A stretch of 64,000 nt of DNA from Apteryx mantelli (lineage: Eukaryota > Chordata > Aves > Apterygiformes > Apterygidae): assembly GCF_036417845.1 (NCBI RefSeq), contig NC_089979.1, positions 25,237,958 to 25,301,957 on the forward strand, written 5' to 3'. The notes beneath the pieces are model-generated. The model had not been told where the DNA came from, searched no databases, and was given only the letters and a program-made list of their open reading frames with translations. Position 1 is the first letter of the stretch. Every line of letters starts with the position of its first letter. Positions 38,745 through 50,110 of this stretch are shown here, piece by piece. The position numbers and the translations under genes were made by a program.

Positions 38745-39660
38745 TCTAACCTGCTTTTTTTAGGCAAAGGAAATGCAGTAGATCTAATCTATTTACACTT
38801 CACCAAACCATTGTCACAGAGGAAATTACTAGTATAAATAGAAACTAGAAGAAGGACTGTGCGCTAAATATGGACCTAGGAAAATGGGATGAGAGAGTGT
38901 TAAAAGGGAAAATATAGTTAGAGAAAAGCTATTAGTGATTTCTAAAGGATAAGTTGGGAATCTTATTTAACATTTTCATTCATACAGAAGAGGAAGTTTT
39001 CTGATAAAACATGGGAGAGTTAATAGGAGAAGGGGGATGTCTTTCAGAAAGGACTGGATGACCTTAAGAACTGAAGAACTAGAAGAAGGTTGAAATACCA
39101 TAGTACAAAATGAAAGATCATGTATTAGCTAGGATTCGTCCACTGAAAACCAGATGCAGCTGGGTATATTAACTGAACAGAAGGATGACCATCAGCCATC
39201 AACAGTAACGCAGCCATGAAAAAATGACAAATCCTAGACCACACCAGACAAAGTATATTCAGTAAAGAGAGGTAAGTACAAGTTCTGGTGAGACCTCATA
39301 CGGACTACCACATTCACATCCATCACACATGTTCACGAAGCAGGAACTAGCTCAGCACATGCACAGAAAGAACTAGGAACGACCAGGAAAAAATTAACCT
39401 GTTTCATGAGGCTATTAAAACAGCTTGCTTGTTTAGCGAACCAAGAATGAAGGCTGGGAGGGGATATGATTCCTGTCTGTAAATACACTAGCTAGGTAAG
39501 CCTTGGAGAATAAAAAGAACTATTTGGGCTGAAAGACAATGTTGGCACTAGAATGCGAGTATAAAATGGTAATGAATTCATTTAGCCTGGAAACTAGTAG
39601 AAAGTGTCTAGCTATCAGAGACAGGAAATTCTGAAACTGTCCTCTAACAGCAGGAGCAAA
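38745..39660 (+). mobile_element. Decayed CR1/L3-like LINE fragment (sense)
   Basis: The downstream half carries CR1-type 3' ORF2 words in order: aagttctggtgagacctcat, a degraded 'cctgtttaG..tggagaagagaaggctg' region near 39400-39460 (aaggctgggaggggatatga), ctgtctgtaaatacactag and acaatgttggcactagaatg. It ends with agctatcagagacaggaaat and ctgaaactgtcct. The 5' part (38745-39250) is weaker. It is strongly diverged and non-functional. Confidence 0.5.
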
Positions 39661-39663
39661 ATC

Positions 39664-39726
39664 CATTCACTACTATTCTATTAAAACACCTACTTTTAAG
39701 GTGTTTTAGTAGAATAGTAGGGAGTG
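39664..39726. repeat. Long near-perfect hairpin
   Basis: Arms at 39670-39691 and 39699-39720 are 22 bases each with one mismatch, which would be a G:U pair in RNA. The loop is 7 bases (39692-39698). Beyond a single mismatch the stem extends outward by about five more pairs. The arm core reads ctattaaaacacct on the left and aggtgttttag on the right. It may be a remnant of a palindromic transposon end, a miRNA-like precursor or a local inverted duplication. Confidence 0.85.
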
Positions 39727-41559
39727 AGGGGATAGAGGCTGATTGCTCGAGGAAGGATGAGCAGCAGAGCAGGGAGGAGACTATGCAAATCTGTAATGTG
39801 GGGAATACACAGAAGTTCTGATACTGTATTAAATAAATTGCAAAGTTAATTCATAAACTTAAAGATCTGGAGAAGAAAACGCCTTGAATGGTGCAGGGAC
39901 TGTGGAGACCCCGTGGCTTATGGCAGAGAGGAGAAGGTGGGCACACACACAGTTGCTGATGCTGGGAGCGGGATGTTGCAGAGAGCCAGTCCTCCAAATA
40001 GAGATAGGTGAAACACAAGGGTTTGTTGAGGAGGGGGGACAGAGAGATGCAAGAAGTCTCTGATGTATGCCATGAGCTTGACACACGCAGTGAAAGGTGT
40101 GATCTGTTGCACAGACACAAAACCGAAGGCATGTGACCGTGCCCCACATGAGGCTCACTGTTCATCTCTTCTCAACGACTGCTTGTTCAGCAAACGTCTC
40201 CCCATCTTCTTCTAAGCTGTGTCTTGTGAAACAAATAGATGCCTTATCTTGCTGCTTCACTGCCATCATACCCCTTCCTCTGATCTTCAGCTGCAATACC
40301 CTGCGTGTGTCCAGCCAACAACAGCAGGCTGCACAGCCTCCAGGGACAGCTAATAGTGGGGCGTCTTATGTGTAAGTTGGAGCTGGAGCCCCTAAGCTGA
40401 GCCTCTGGGTGCTCATGACATCTTCTTTTTACAGTGCTCTCTTTCCTGCCTTTCATCTTCCTTTAGCAACTCGGTGCATGAGGCCACAGCGCAGTCAACT
40501 CTTGAGGTTAAAAGAACTCGAGAAGTGTTCTGCACTGGGTTTTGCTGGGTTTGCTATAATGCCTATCAATAGAGTTCATTTAGCTATCTTTTTAATTTTT
40601 TCCTTTCCTCTAGCTAGAGGAGAGACAGAAGAGCCGGTGTTCTACATGAAATGTGGGGTGAATCCTGCCCCCTTCATTTTGAGATTTACTAGTCACCTAC
40701 ATCCCTTTTTTTAGGGATTAGATTTTGCACGCCCACCTCGTAGTCAATGAATTGTTCCATAGAAAAATCACCAAAATTAGCTCTGCTGATTTCCAGTGTT
40801 TGCTCGCCATTTGAGTAAAACTAGGAAGTACTAGGAACTGTCTCTGAACTCGCCAATGCTTCACGCAGCATGCATTCTCGTAACCCGAATTTGCAGGGCT
40901 TAGCAATTTTATCCCTTTCTTGTTGGAAGCGATGGCTAACCCGGTTCACCTTTGCCATTTGGAACTGCTTCTCCTGCCTTTTTTTTCCCCCAGAAAACAG
41001 AAATGACTATCGCTTTGGAACAAAGCAAGATATTTTTCTTTCTTGCATAATAAAGTTGCGTTGATATAAATCCCACACCCGGCTTTTTCCACCTAGACCA
41101 CTGATGGTGCAGTGGCAGCGGTGACTGGAGAAACGGCGACCTGCTCCACCTGGCCGTTCATCTCGCTGCCCCTGCAGCGCCTCCGCGCACGGCGGCTCCC
41201 GCAGCCCCGCGCAGGGCTCCCTATGCACCGCTTGCCGTGGCCCCGGGGATGCTCCGCGGGGGAACGGGGCTCCCGCTCACCGCATTTCCCTTGGCAGCTT
41301 CCCTGGACGGCGGCGCGGGCCGCGGGCGCCGAGGGTAGCGGGAGCCGCCGGGCCGGCGCTGAGCGCGCGGCGCCCGCGAACCCAAACGCGCCCGCGTCCG
41401 CTGGCGGAGGCCGCGCAGCTGCGGGAGGCCGCCGCGCCGGGAAGGCAGCGCCCCGCGGGCTGCAGCCGCCCCCGCCGCCCCCCCGCAGCGCGGGGCCAGG
41501 TCTGGCCGGGAGGGGCGGGCGAGGGCGCGGGGCAACGGCCGGGGGACGCGGCCGCCACA

Positions 41560-41863
41560 GCGGGGGGAAGAAGCGGCTCCGCCATCCCGCGCCCCCTAGA
41601 GGCAGGGGGAAGGAGCGGCTCCGCCATCCCGCGCCCCCCAGAGGCAGGGGGAAGGAGCGGCTCCGCCATCCCGCGCCCCTCGCGGCGGGGGGAAGGAGCG
41701 GCTCCGCCATCCCGCGCCCCCCAGGGGCAGGGGGAAGAAGCGGCTCCGCCATCCCGCACCCTCACGGCCGGGGGGAAGAAGCGGCTCCTCCATCCCGCGC
41801 CCCTCACGGCCGGGGGGAAGGAGCGGCTCCGCCATCCCGCGCCCTCACGGGCGGGAAGGAGAG
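41560..41863 (+). repeat. GC-rich minisatellite, 7 copies of a 41-42 bp unit
   Basis: The word gcggctcc recurs at 41573, 41615, 41657, 41698, 41740, 41781 and 41823, giving spacings of 42, 42, 41, 42, 41 and 42 bases. Each unit reads gcggctccgccatcccgc, then a C-rich block with variable tagaggcag or tcacggccg, then ggggaagra. Because 42 is divisible by three, several units in a row stay open on both strands and mimic a repeated MAEPLLPP peptide on the - strand; this is not evidence of a protein. Copies differ by scattered substitutions, mainly in the second half. Confidence 0.95.
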
Positions 41864-41999
41864 TGGGCCCAGGCCCCTCGCGGTGCCTCCCGGTGCCGCG
41901 GGGAGAAGAGCGGGCCCTGGCGGTTTGGGCAGGGGCCGGTTCTCCCCGGCCGGCCACCCCGCCGCTGGACTCCCCCGCGCCCTTCCCCTCCCTCGCGGC

Positions 42000-42177
42000 G
42001 GAGCCGGGCGGCCGCTCGGGGCCGGGGCCGGCGGGAGGCGGCGGCTCCCCTCAGCCCGGCGCTGCCGGGAGCCGGGGGCGGGGGGCGCTCTCCGGGCCGC
42101 GCTGGGGAGGGGGCGGAGGCGCTCCCGCGCTCGCCGCCGGCCGCCGCAAGAGTGGAGCGGCCCCGCCAGCCCCTCAG
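42000..42177 (+). other. MATN2: Predicted MATN2 untranslated exon 1 (3' end at 42177)
   Basis: Within the CpG island the sequence cagcccctcag is followed at 42178 by gtaagcgcgg, a strong donor site. MATN2 genes are known to start with a non-coding first exon, and the first coding exon here (53455) has an acceptor and only a short untranslated leader, so a donor is needed upstream. The left edge given is arbitrary because the transcription start cannot be read from the sequence. Other donors in the island cannot be excluded. Confidence 0.45.
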
Positions 42178-44239
42178 GTAAGCGCGGCTCTGCCGCCCGC
42201 CTTCGCGCCTTGCGCTGCCTCCCCGCCCGTCGCGCAGAGGCGGTGTCCGAGGCGCTGCAGCCCAGGGGCCCGGCCACCCGCTTCCTCGCTCACCGCCCCA
42301 GCGGGGCTCGGCACCGGTGACAGCTCAGGGGCACGGCGCGGGCGGAGGTCTGCCCCCCCGGGGAGCCGGGCGCGGCGCGGGGGTCGCGGGGCTGCGGGCG
42401 GGGGGACGGGGCCGTCGCCGCGGCGGCTCGGCGCAGCCGAGCGGTCCAGCCCCGCGGCGGCGGCGCCCCGCGGCCCTCCGGGAGCGGCGCGGGCGGGGGG
42501 CGCGGGCTGCCCCCGGGCCGGTTTGGGGTGCGTGGCCGCTCGCGTTTCAGCTGTGGGAGAAATGCTGCGCTTTCCTTCGGGCTGTTTGGGGCTGAGGAAA
42601 TCCCCGTCTGCCGCCTTCCCCTCTGCGTGTTTCTGTAATTCATGCAGCAGCTTACGTGCTAGAAGAAGAAAAAAAAGAATTTTAAATCAGTGCGTAACTG
42701 GAGCCAAACGTTACCGAGAGGCACCCTTTAGTGAGCAGCCTGCAAGTGTCTTTACCAGCTGGCGCGGGGCAGCTCAGCCAGCAGACGGCCCTGCGCGGGA
42801 GCAGCGCGGGAGCTGCCCTGGCTGCGTGAGAGCAGCACGGCTGCTGCGGAGGGGAGGGGAGGCGGTTCACTGCATGTAGTATGCTTACCCTGGAAACCCG
42901 AACTAGATGGTGCTCTTTAATCTTATAAAAATTGTTGTGGGGTCTTTAAAGACCACATATTCCTGCTTCAGAAGACAGTACTTTCAGTGTCAGACTGACC
43001 CCTAACATTATGCTTGACAGTGGGTTCGTGTTGACTCAGAGGGAAGAATACAGCCTACTGACTTATATAATGCTTCCGAAATGCTTGGGTTTTCTTTTGG
43101 GGCCATCATTTCCACAAGATCCTGAAACTTTTGATACCAAAGTCACTGCTTGTATAGATGTGTCAGCTTTGAACTCCAGATTTTTAAACTTTTCTTAATG
43201 TACTCTTTATTAATCTCATTATAAATATACTCATCAAATTATATTTGATTAATTTTAAAACTTAAAATGTACAACTCAGTTACATAAGCTGCAACTGAGA
43301 TCCTAAATCCTGCATGCAGTATTCACACAATTAATTATGTGAATTTGCCCATTGACTTTGCTGGGATTTCTCATGAACAAACCAGCACATGCCCTAGTGC
43401 TTATGAATTGGGACCTAACTGTATTTGTAAAAGATGTTTTAGGTCAGATCATGAAAACTGGGGGAAGGGTAATCAGATCTAAATCTCTTTCATGATTTAT
43501 AAACTGTCTCCATTGACGAGTAAAACACCAACCTCTGCTATTTAATTATAATTTGAACATCATTAACAAGCTCCTTTTTATAGTGTGCTCCTTTTTATAT
43601 TGTTAAATTGTGTTTTCATTATGAGTAAGGAGTATGTGGAATGGAGTGTTTTATATCCCCAAATCATTGTTTTACTGGAGCAAATTATTGTTTTACTGTA
43701 CCAGGGTCAGTGTGGGTTTTCAAATACATTTTAGAAGTACTGCACCTTTTTCTTTAAAAAAAACCTCTCTGTTTGCAATTAGAAGCAGTCTGTTACGGTT
43801 TGTAACTGTACCTTACAGAGACAAAACTAAGCAACCCACATACGTATCCTATGTCACATAATATATGCTTTAATATGTAATACCTATTCAGACTGGTAAA
43901 AGCAAAGTTTCTCAGTTTTGCCATGCTACACTTCTGGGAACTTTGTGGAAACTCTGATGTCTAGATCATACTCGCAACCAGAAAGTGCAAATGAGTTTGC
44001 CCCAGAAGAACAAGTTAATGAAAAGGTCTATTGTCCAAGTGGCAACTGAAGAAAATCATAACATGGAGATGGACACTGTCATAAAGTAAGAATTCTTGCT
44101 CCTAAATCTTGATGTCTGACTGCTGGAAAGTATGCAGACTAAATTGTACTATGGGTGCACTGTTCTACAACATCACTGTTAACTTTTGTATGATAAGTTT
44201 CTGAAATTATTGAGGTGGTCATTAGCTTAGCCCTCCCCA

Positions 44240-45104
44240 TTAGTGGGCGGAGAGGAACCTCATGAAGTTCAACAAAGGCAAGTGCAGGGTCCTGCACCTG
44301 GGGAGGAATAACCCCATGCACCAGTACAGGTTGGGGGTTGACCTGCTGGAAAGCAGCTCTGCAGAGAAGGACCTGGAAGTGCTGGTGGACACCAAGTTAA
44401 CCATTAGGCAGCAGTGTGCCCTTGTGGCCAAGAAGGCCAACGGTATCCTGGGCTGCATCAGGAAGAGTGTTGCCAGCAGGTCGAGGGAGGTGATCCTCCC
44501 CCTCAGCCCTGGTGAGGCCACATCTGGAGTACTGTGTCCAGTTCTGGGCTCCCCAGTACAAGAGGGATGTGGCACTACTGGAGCAAGTCCAGTGAAGGGC
44601 TACAAAGATGATTAGGGGATTGGAGCATCTCTCTTATGAGGAAAGGCTGAGAGAGCTTGGCCTGTTTAGCCTGGAGAAGAGAAGGCTGAGAGGAGATCTT
44701 ATCAACGTGTACAAGTATCTGAAGGGAGGGTGTCATGAGGATGGGACCAGACTCTTTTCAGTGGTGCCCAGCGACAGGACACGAGGCAACGGGCACAAAC
44801 TGAAACACAGACACTTCCATCTGAACATGAGGAAAAACTTTTTCACTGTGAGGGTGACAGAGCACTGGAACAGGTTGCCCAGAGAGGTTGTGGAGTCTCC
44901 TTCTCTGGAGATTTTCAAAACACGCCTGGATGCAATCCTGTGCAACATGCTCTAGGTGACCCTGCTTGAGCAGGGGGGTTGGACTAGATGATCTCCAGAG
45001 GTCCCTTCCAACCTCAGCGATTCTGTGATTCTGTTCTGCACAGAGGTTGGACCTGATGACCTCCAGAGATCTCTTCTGACCTAATTATTCTATGATTCTA
45101 TGAT
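44240..45104 (+). mobile_element. CR1 LINE, 5'-truncated, sense, with doubled 3' tail
   Basis: The + strand encodes the end of CR1 ORF2 in two overlapping frames. 44262-44615 gives [16 protein letters not shown] and [19 protein letters not shown]; 44608-44955 gives [35 protein letters not shown] and [17 protein letters not shown]. One frame change near 44600 separates them, so decay is modest and the insertion is younger than the other copies here. The 3' tail occurs twice, at 44976-45034 and 45043-45104, and ends in attctatg octamers typical of CR1. It cannot be autonomous because the 5' two thirds is missing. Confidence 0.92.
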
Positions 45105-48100
45105 TTATTACTTATTAGTTTTACCACAGTGTTATCAGGAACTTGATATGGGATTTAGATAAAATATTTAGAAATAACTAATAGATCCATTAATGTTCTT
45201 TATTTCATCAGAGTTATTGAAAGTTAATTTATACATGTAGTATATATTCTTAAAGAAAATATACTAAATGCTTTTTCTCTAAGCTCCTAAGGTAACTGAG
45301 CTAATTGTAAAGAAGTGCTACTCTGGTATTTGCATCTCGCAATAACACTTACAGCAGAACTGGAGTGCCGCTCTTTGCTTTCTCTGATACGCTTTATGTT
45401 TGGGTGTGTATACCCATCACGGCCCGTGTGTGCATATCGGGCTGCCATGCCTGAATGGGCAAGCTGTTCTCCCCCATTCACAGTGTTTTTCTAACAGGCT
45501 CCAGGGTGTGTGGTTGCCCTCATGTATGCTGCAGCGCCTTCAGCCACACTCTACTTAGGAGTGTTCAGGCACAGTGCTGGGTTTGTGGGAGTATTTGGCT
45601 GACTACCTAATGTCATTCACCTCCCTTCTAGGAAGTGGTCTGTAGTGCATTTCAGGACTTTCCTTCACTTTTCTGTGGTGTAAATTATTTTAGTCTGCTG
45701 TCATGTGTGATTTTATTAATCCAGGGCACAACTCAGTCTTAGGCATTTGTAGCAGCAGTCAGAATGATGAGTTTACTGATGGAGTTTCTTTCAGCTGCAG
45801 CCCAATTGCTATACAATGCAGGGGTGTCTGGTATTCAGAGATATTTTGGAGGTTCTCCTAGCTACTGAAGTAGGGGTAGGTGCTAGACGAGGACAGCATG
45901 CGAACATGTGAAACCAATCTGGAAGACTTTGTGAATTTGTGATTGTCATCCTGTACCCACCTCTACGCAGGTACGTCTGGAGCAGGCAAACTGCTGTCAC
46001 GTGCTGGGATTGTGCGCTTTTGTAGACACAAAACAACAGTTGGTGCCCCTAGAACTTCCATGTCAGGATGTAGACCTTCATGGACCCAGGCAAAGTATTA
46101 GTCCCAGTCTTCTTGTGCTGGAGTACACAACTTCTGGTCCTAAATCCACTGCAGATTTGAATTCTCTAGGAACTCATTAGTCTAGATTGATAAAGAGTAG
46201 CTTCATGCATATCTCTGCACACCATGCCTGCCACCAGGGTTTGGAGGAGATGAGGAATTTATACACATGGAGCACCTGCAACCTTGTTGCCTCTTAATGA
46301 TTTGGCCATATCAGTGAGATGCATTTGATAACCATGATTTTAGGGGAGTTCTACCTGTCCTCTTCTGCTGAGCCTAGTGAAGCTCTGCTTGTGCAACAAG
46401 GAAATCACACAGAAAATCCAGTTATCTTTTGGTGGTAATAGGATGCCAGTAGAATGGTCTTTTGTAAGGATGAAGGCAAGATGGTGCTTCTTGTTAAAGC
46501 TCTAAATATCATCCTCCCAATTGTGGCCAGCTGCCCCCGCACAACACCTGCAGAGCTAGGGGCAGATATTTTCGAGTAGAATAGATTCTGGGCTGTGGTG
46601 GACTCTATAGTCATTTTTCAGAACTGGAAAATGCCTGTATCAGCAATCTGGTCCAGAGAGAGATGGATGAAATTATTATTACTCCATGTCCTGACACCCC
46701 TGCCACACACAGTGATTTTAATGAGTAATAGATTAGTAATGCATGTGCTGGCTTGTGGATAGTGAAATACCTTGGAACATGTTCTAACTGATAATTAACA
46801 GGGCTTTAAAGTGCCTGCTTTCTTTTTTTTTAACTTTTGAGGTGATGGAATTGAGAATGGAATATTTTGTAGCTTGCATGTAATAAGAGCTGATTGGTTT
46901 CCCAAAGTAGATATCAGCTTAAATGTAACTAACTGTGCTTGCTATTTGGGGAACATGGACTATGATTTTATTGACTTACATAGATCACTTGCGGTTTCTT
47001 TAACTTCAGTTCTTTGGATTTCATTGCAGTTTCCTGTTATTTTAAAAATGGGTGGATAATGAGGAGTGCTGAAAGAACTCCAGAATGTTTTCCTTTGTAT
47101 ACATTTATGGTCCTTATAACTTAAGAACAACAAAGTTAGATCTGCTGGCAGCTTACAGAAAGTAAATGGCTGTCTGTTTTAACTGTCAAATGAGGAAAGC
47201 TGAAGGTGGTTTCTACAGTGTTTTCCCTTCCATCTCAGGCCTTGTACAGTTTCTCATCCTAGAGAAGGGATGTTGTCTGTAGTTACTGAAGATGGTGAAC
47301 TGCCAAGAACTGCACTTCCAATGCCTTCTGCCAGTGCTGGTGGCACCTGGGGAAGATGGAGAGGTTGGGGTCCACAGAGTTCGTGGGTCTGATTTAGCAC
47401 TTGGAAAGGAATTTGTGTGGCAAAATGACAAAGGAGACCGTCCAGAGAGGTGGGAGGCTGAAACATTTTACTATCCTGGTTTCCCAATTTATTTTTTGGC
47501 ATGAGCTGCCCAGAAAAGACAGGTACATTTTTAAGGTACCTGAATGAAAAAGTGGTGGCATTCCAGGCCAGAGAAAGGGTTTCCTGATTCTATGTGAAAG
47601 AAATTTTTTAAGTACTGATGAGTTTCAAATGTTTTATGCAAAATGTTCATGAAAACAGAGAGCTTTAATGAATTTCAGAAGTGAAATAGCAAGGCTTAAC
47701 TTAAATGACCAGCTAGAATTCTTGCTTACCAACAAATCTGTAGGCATCACTTACTTCCCACAGGTTCGTTAAGATCCAGGACGCTGACTTCAGCATGCAC
47801 CACAGAGCATCTCTTCTCCCCTGTCATTATTTAAAAGCTATCACATGAAAGAGGACAAATCTGAATAATATGCAGCATGCAATGAAGAAGGTCATTGCTT
47901 TGTCACCGCTGACACTGAATATTCAGTAGTGTCTCTGTCTAAAACACAGCTATCAATCCCTTATAAGAAGACTTCCAGGAAAGGATATTTGAAAGGGTAG
48001 AACAGACTTGGCTTTTAATGTGGACAAATGTTGTCCAGTGAAGGAAATATATATTTTAAAGATAAAGTCACAATTCCATTTTTGAATATTCTTAAACTGC

Positions 48101-48573
48101 ATTTCAAGAAAATTGAAAATCCATTACAGTGCATCAGAAAAATCATTTGGTTGTGTGGGTATATAGCTAAGTAAGCACAGGTGAAATTGATAAGGAAATG
48201 CCAAGGAATTCTTTATCTCTTGTTTAGCACATTTTCATTTATCCTCTTGATTAGCAGTCAGTTAGGGAAGCAAGAGAAGCCTGAAAAGGACAAGAGAGCC
48301 TATATATTCACTTGCCATATTCTAGGAAAATTCTCCTCTTTTACACCAAACTTCTTCAGGATGGCTGCAGATATTGCAGGCAGCCCTTACCAGATTGTAT
48401 CTCTGTGAGCAGCAGCTGCCCATTCACTGTTGGACACGTCTTTTAGGATTCTGCTAGCATGTCCAACAGAGCACTGTGGTGCGCTGCCTGTCCCCAGGTT
48501 GCCATGAAAGCCCTGCATGGGGCCCTCTTCATCTTTCCATGAATAGGTAAATGGAGAACTGGAGCCAGAGGAG

Positions 48574-50110
48574 TTTCCTTTGGCACTGTGCTCTTGTTTG
48601 GTGGTTGAGCCCCAAATATTGTCACACCTCCTGTGGGTGTTCTTTGCTCTTGAGGTGTTTGGGATGTTCGCCATATAATGACTCGGTCATGGGTCTGCCC
48701 GGGTGAATTGGCTCCTGATGGTATAATGATGAATGCTCCTGCTGTGACAGCTGGAATTGAAGTGCTTGAAATATGTTCTCCAGATATCCACTAAAATATT
48801 TGTTTATAACTTTGGTACTTTGGGAACATGTCTTCAGCTTGGTAGAGCAAGGGTTAGCCAGCAATGCACAGCCACAAAGGGCGGTGCCAGGAGCCTGTCT
48901 TATGCTACCAGGAAAATGAGGTGTTAAATACCAAATGTGGTGCAATAAACAGCATCCAGTTTCCAGAACGAAGACAGGGAACCTTGCAGAAGACCCAGAA
49001 AATAAAAAAGGTCTTGTGGGAGGACTGTCTGTGTGGAAGTCCTGCAGCCACAATGCAAACTGGCCCTTTAAAAATGCAAGGAGCAGAAGACACAAATATG
49101 TACCTGGAATTAGAGCAAAGCATATAAGGCCAGCCTCTCACCACCTCAGGAGAACAGTAAAGAAACTTTCAGTGTGTATGAAAAGCTGGCAAGAGAAGAA
49201 AACAGGCTTGACTCAGTGGTGCCTTTTCTCAAATACACAGCTTTTGGCTTCAGGAACATGTTGGTTTTTCTCATTGAAGATGATTCTATTTCACTTTAAT
49301 TTTTATTTTAAAATAATCTTGTATATCAAAACTTGTAATATGAGAGAATTAAAGCTCTCTGTATTTTGAAACTAGTTTAAAACACTGATTTTGAGGTAGG
49401 AGTATGTGGATAATAGGTGATTTATTATTTGTTTGTTTTCTTAGCTTTGCATGTTTTTTGGTGGAACTGTGTGTATGCCTATGTTCTAGTTATCAGACTG
49501 ATAAAGGTATTGAGATCTAAGGATCTAAGGTTTTCACATCAAAATGAGATAGTATTAAACAGGAGCAGTTACGTGAAGCTTGCGTAAAAAAAACCCCAAA
49601 CAACCCCTCCCAGAAAACTAGACATTCTTTTTCAATTCTTCTGTTTCTTTAGTATCCCTTACTTTTCAAAAGTGACTGGTGAAATCATGCAAAATTGAAA
49701 GTTTACTTGTACTACTTTAATATATTTCAGAATTCAGTGACATCAGATGAATGATTACTTAAGCATTTTGGTTTGTTTAGCTAATTTATGATATTTGCAT
49801 GCTATATAAACATTTTCCTAGTAGTATTCAAATATTTAAAATCACAGCAAACAAAAGCTTTTTCTGTCTTTATTTCTCAAGTTACTTGAGAAGCTGTGAG
49901 TCTAGTGAATGTGAAATTACTATTAAATATCAAAAATCGCTAAAAAGGTATAAAATAGGTTAAATGGCAGAATGTAAGAGTATATAGTTTGGAGTGCTTT
50001 GCAGAATTAGAAGAACTGTCCTGGGTCACTTCTTACGGTTTCCTTTGGCATTGTGTTCCTATTTGATGGTTCAATGACACGTTGTGAAGGTAGTCTACCA
50101 GTGTATTTGG
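48574..50110. repeat. Pair of short diverged repeats (48574-48640 and 50037-50110)
   Basis: Both segments carry tttcctttggca, a tgtg-t-c-tgttt block, tggtgg or gatggt followed by t(g/c)a, and a tgtgrrgg stretch in the same order and orientation. They are weakly similar over about 65 bases. Only the two ends of the span are the repeat; the DNA between them is ordinary intron. Confidence 0.35.

Larger units (their letters stand above)
31721..41090. other. Intergenic region between LAPTM4B and MATN2
   Basis: This stretch of about 9.4 kb has no supported gene. It holds two old CR1 fragments (about 36530-37120 and 38745-39660), an 11-base G-run (34633-34643), an AAAGT microsatellite-like tract (about 35138-35160) and a long hairpin (39664-39726). 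The rest (31.7-36.5, 37.1-38.7 and 39.8-41.0 kb) is AT-rich with short open frames only. Bases 40130-41090 rise in GC toward the CpG island and could hold upstream regulatory sequence, but I could not define any. Confidence 0.75.
41100..42600 (+). promoter_or_regulatory. MATN2: CpG island, probable MATN2 promoter
   Basis: GC and CpG content rise abruptly at about 41100 and fall after about 42550, against an AT-rich background on both sides. The island lies upstream of the MATN2 signal-peptide exon and carries many GC boxes (for example ccgccccc and ggggcgggg runs). The long open frames on both strands here are a by-product of high GC. No clear TATA box is seen inside; an ATATAA at about 41065 lies just outside it. 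The assignment to MATN2 is an inference from position and strand. Divergent transcription to the left is possible but unsupported. Confidence 0.7.

Noticed and set aside
41560-41863. Regular repeat resembling a CRISPR array or a repeat protein (MAEPLLPP on -)
   Set aside because: Units are directly abutting with no unique spacers, in a vertebrate promoter; the peptide repeat follows from a 42-bp unit being a multiple of three and breaks at the 41-bp units.
41112-42320. 402-codon open frame on +, and similar long frames on both strands up to 42879, including 41277-41957 on -
   Set aside because: They lie in a CpG island where stop codons are rare, read open in several frames at once, and consist of Gly/Ala/Pro/Arg-rich strings or minisatellite repeats without domain sequence.
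44139-44948. Open frames on - at 44139-44575 and 44733-44948
   Set aside because: They are antisense to the sense-oriented CR1 at 44240-45104.
48622-49095. 157-codon open frame on -
   Set aside because: It has no recognisable domain, signal or exon borders, the composition is like the surrounding intron, and the overlapping frames on + are equally open.
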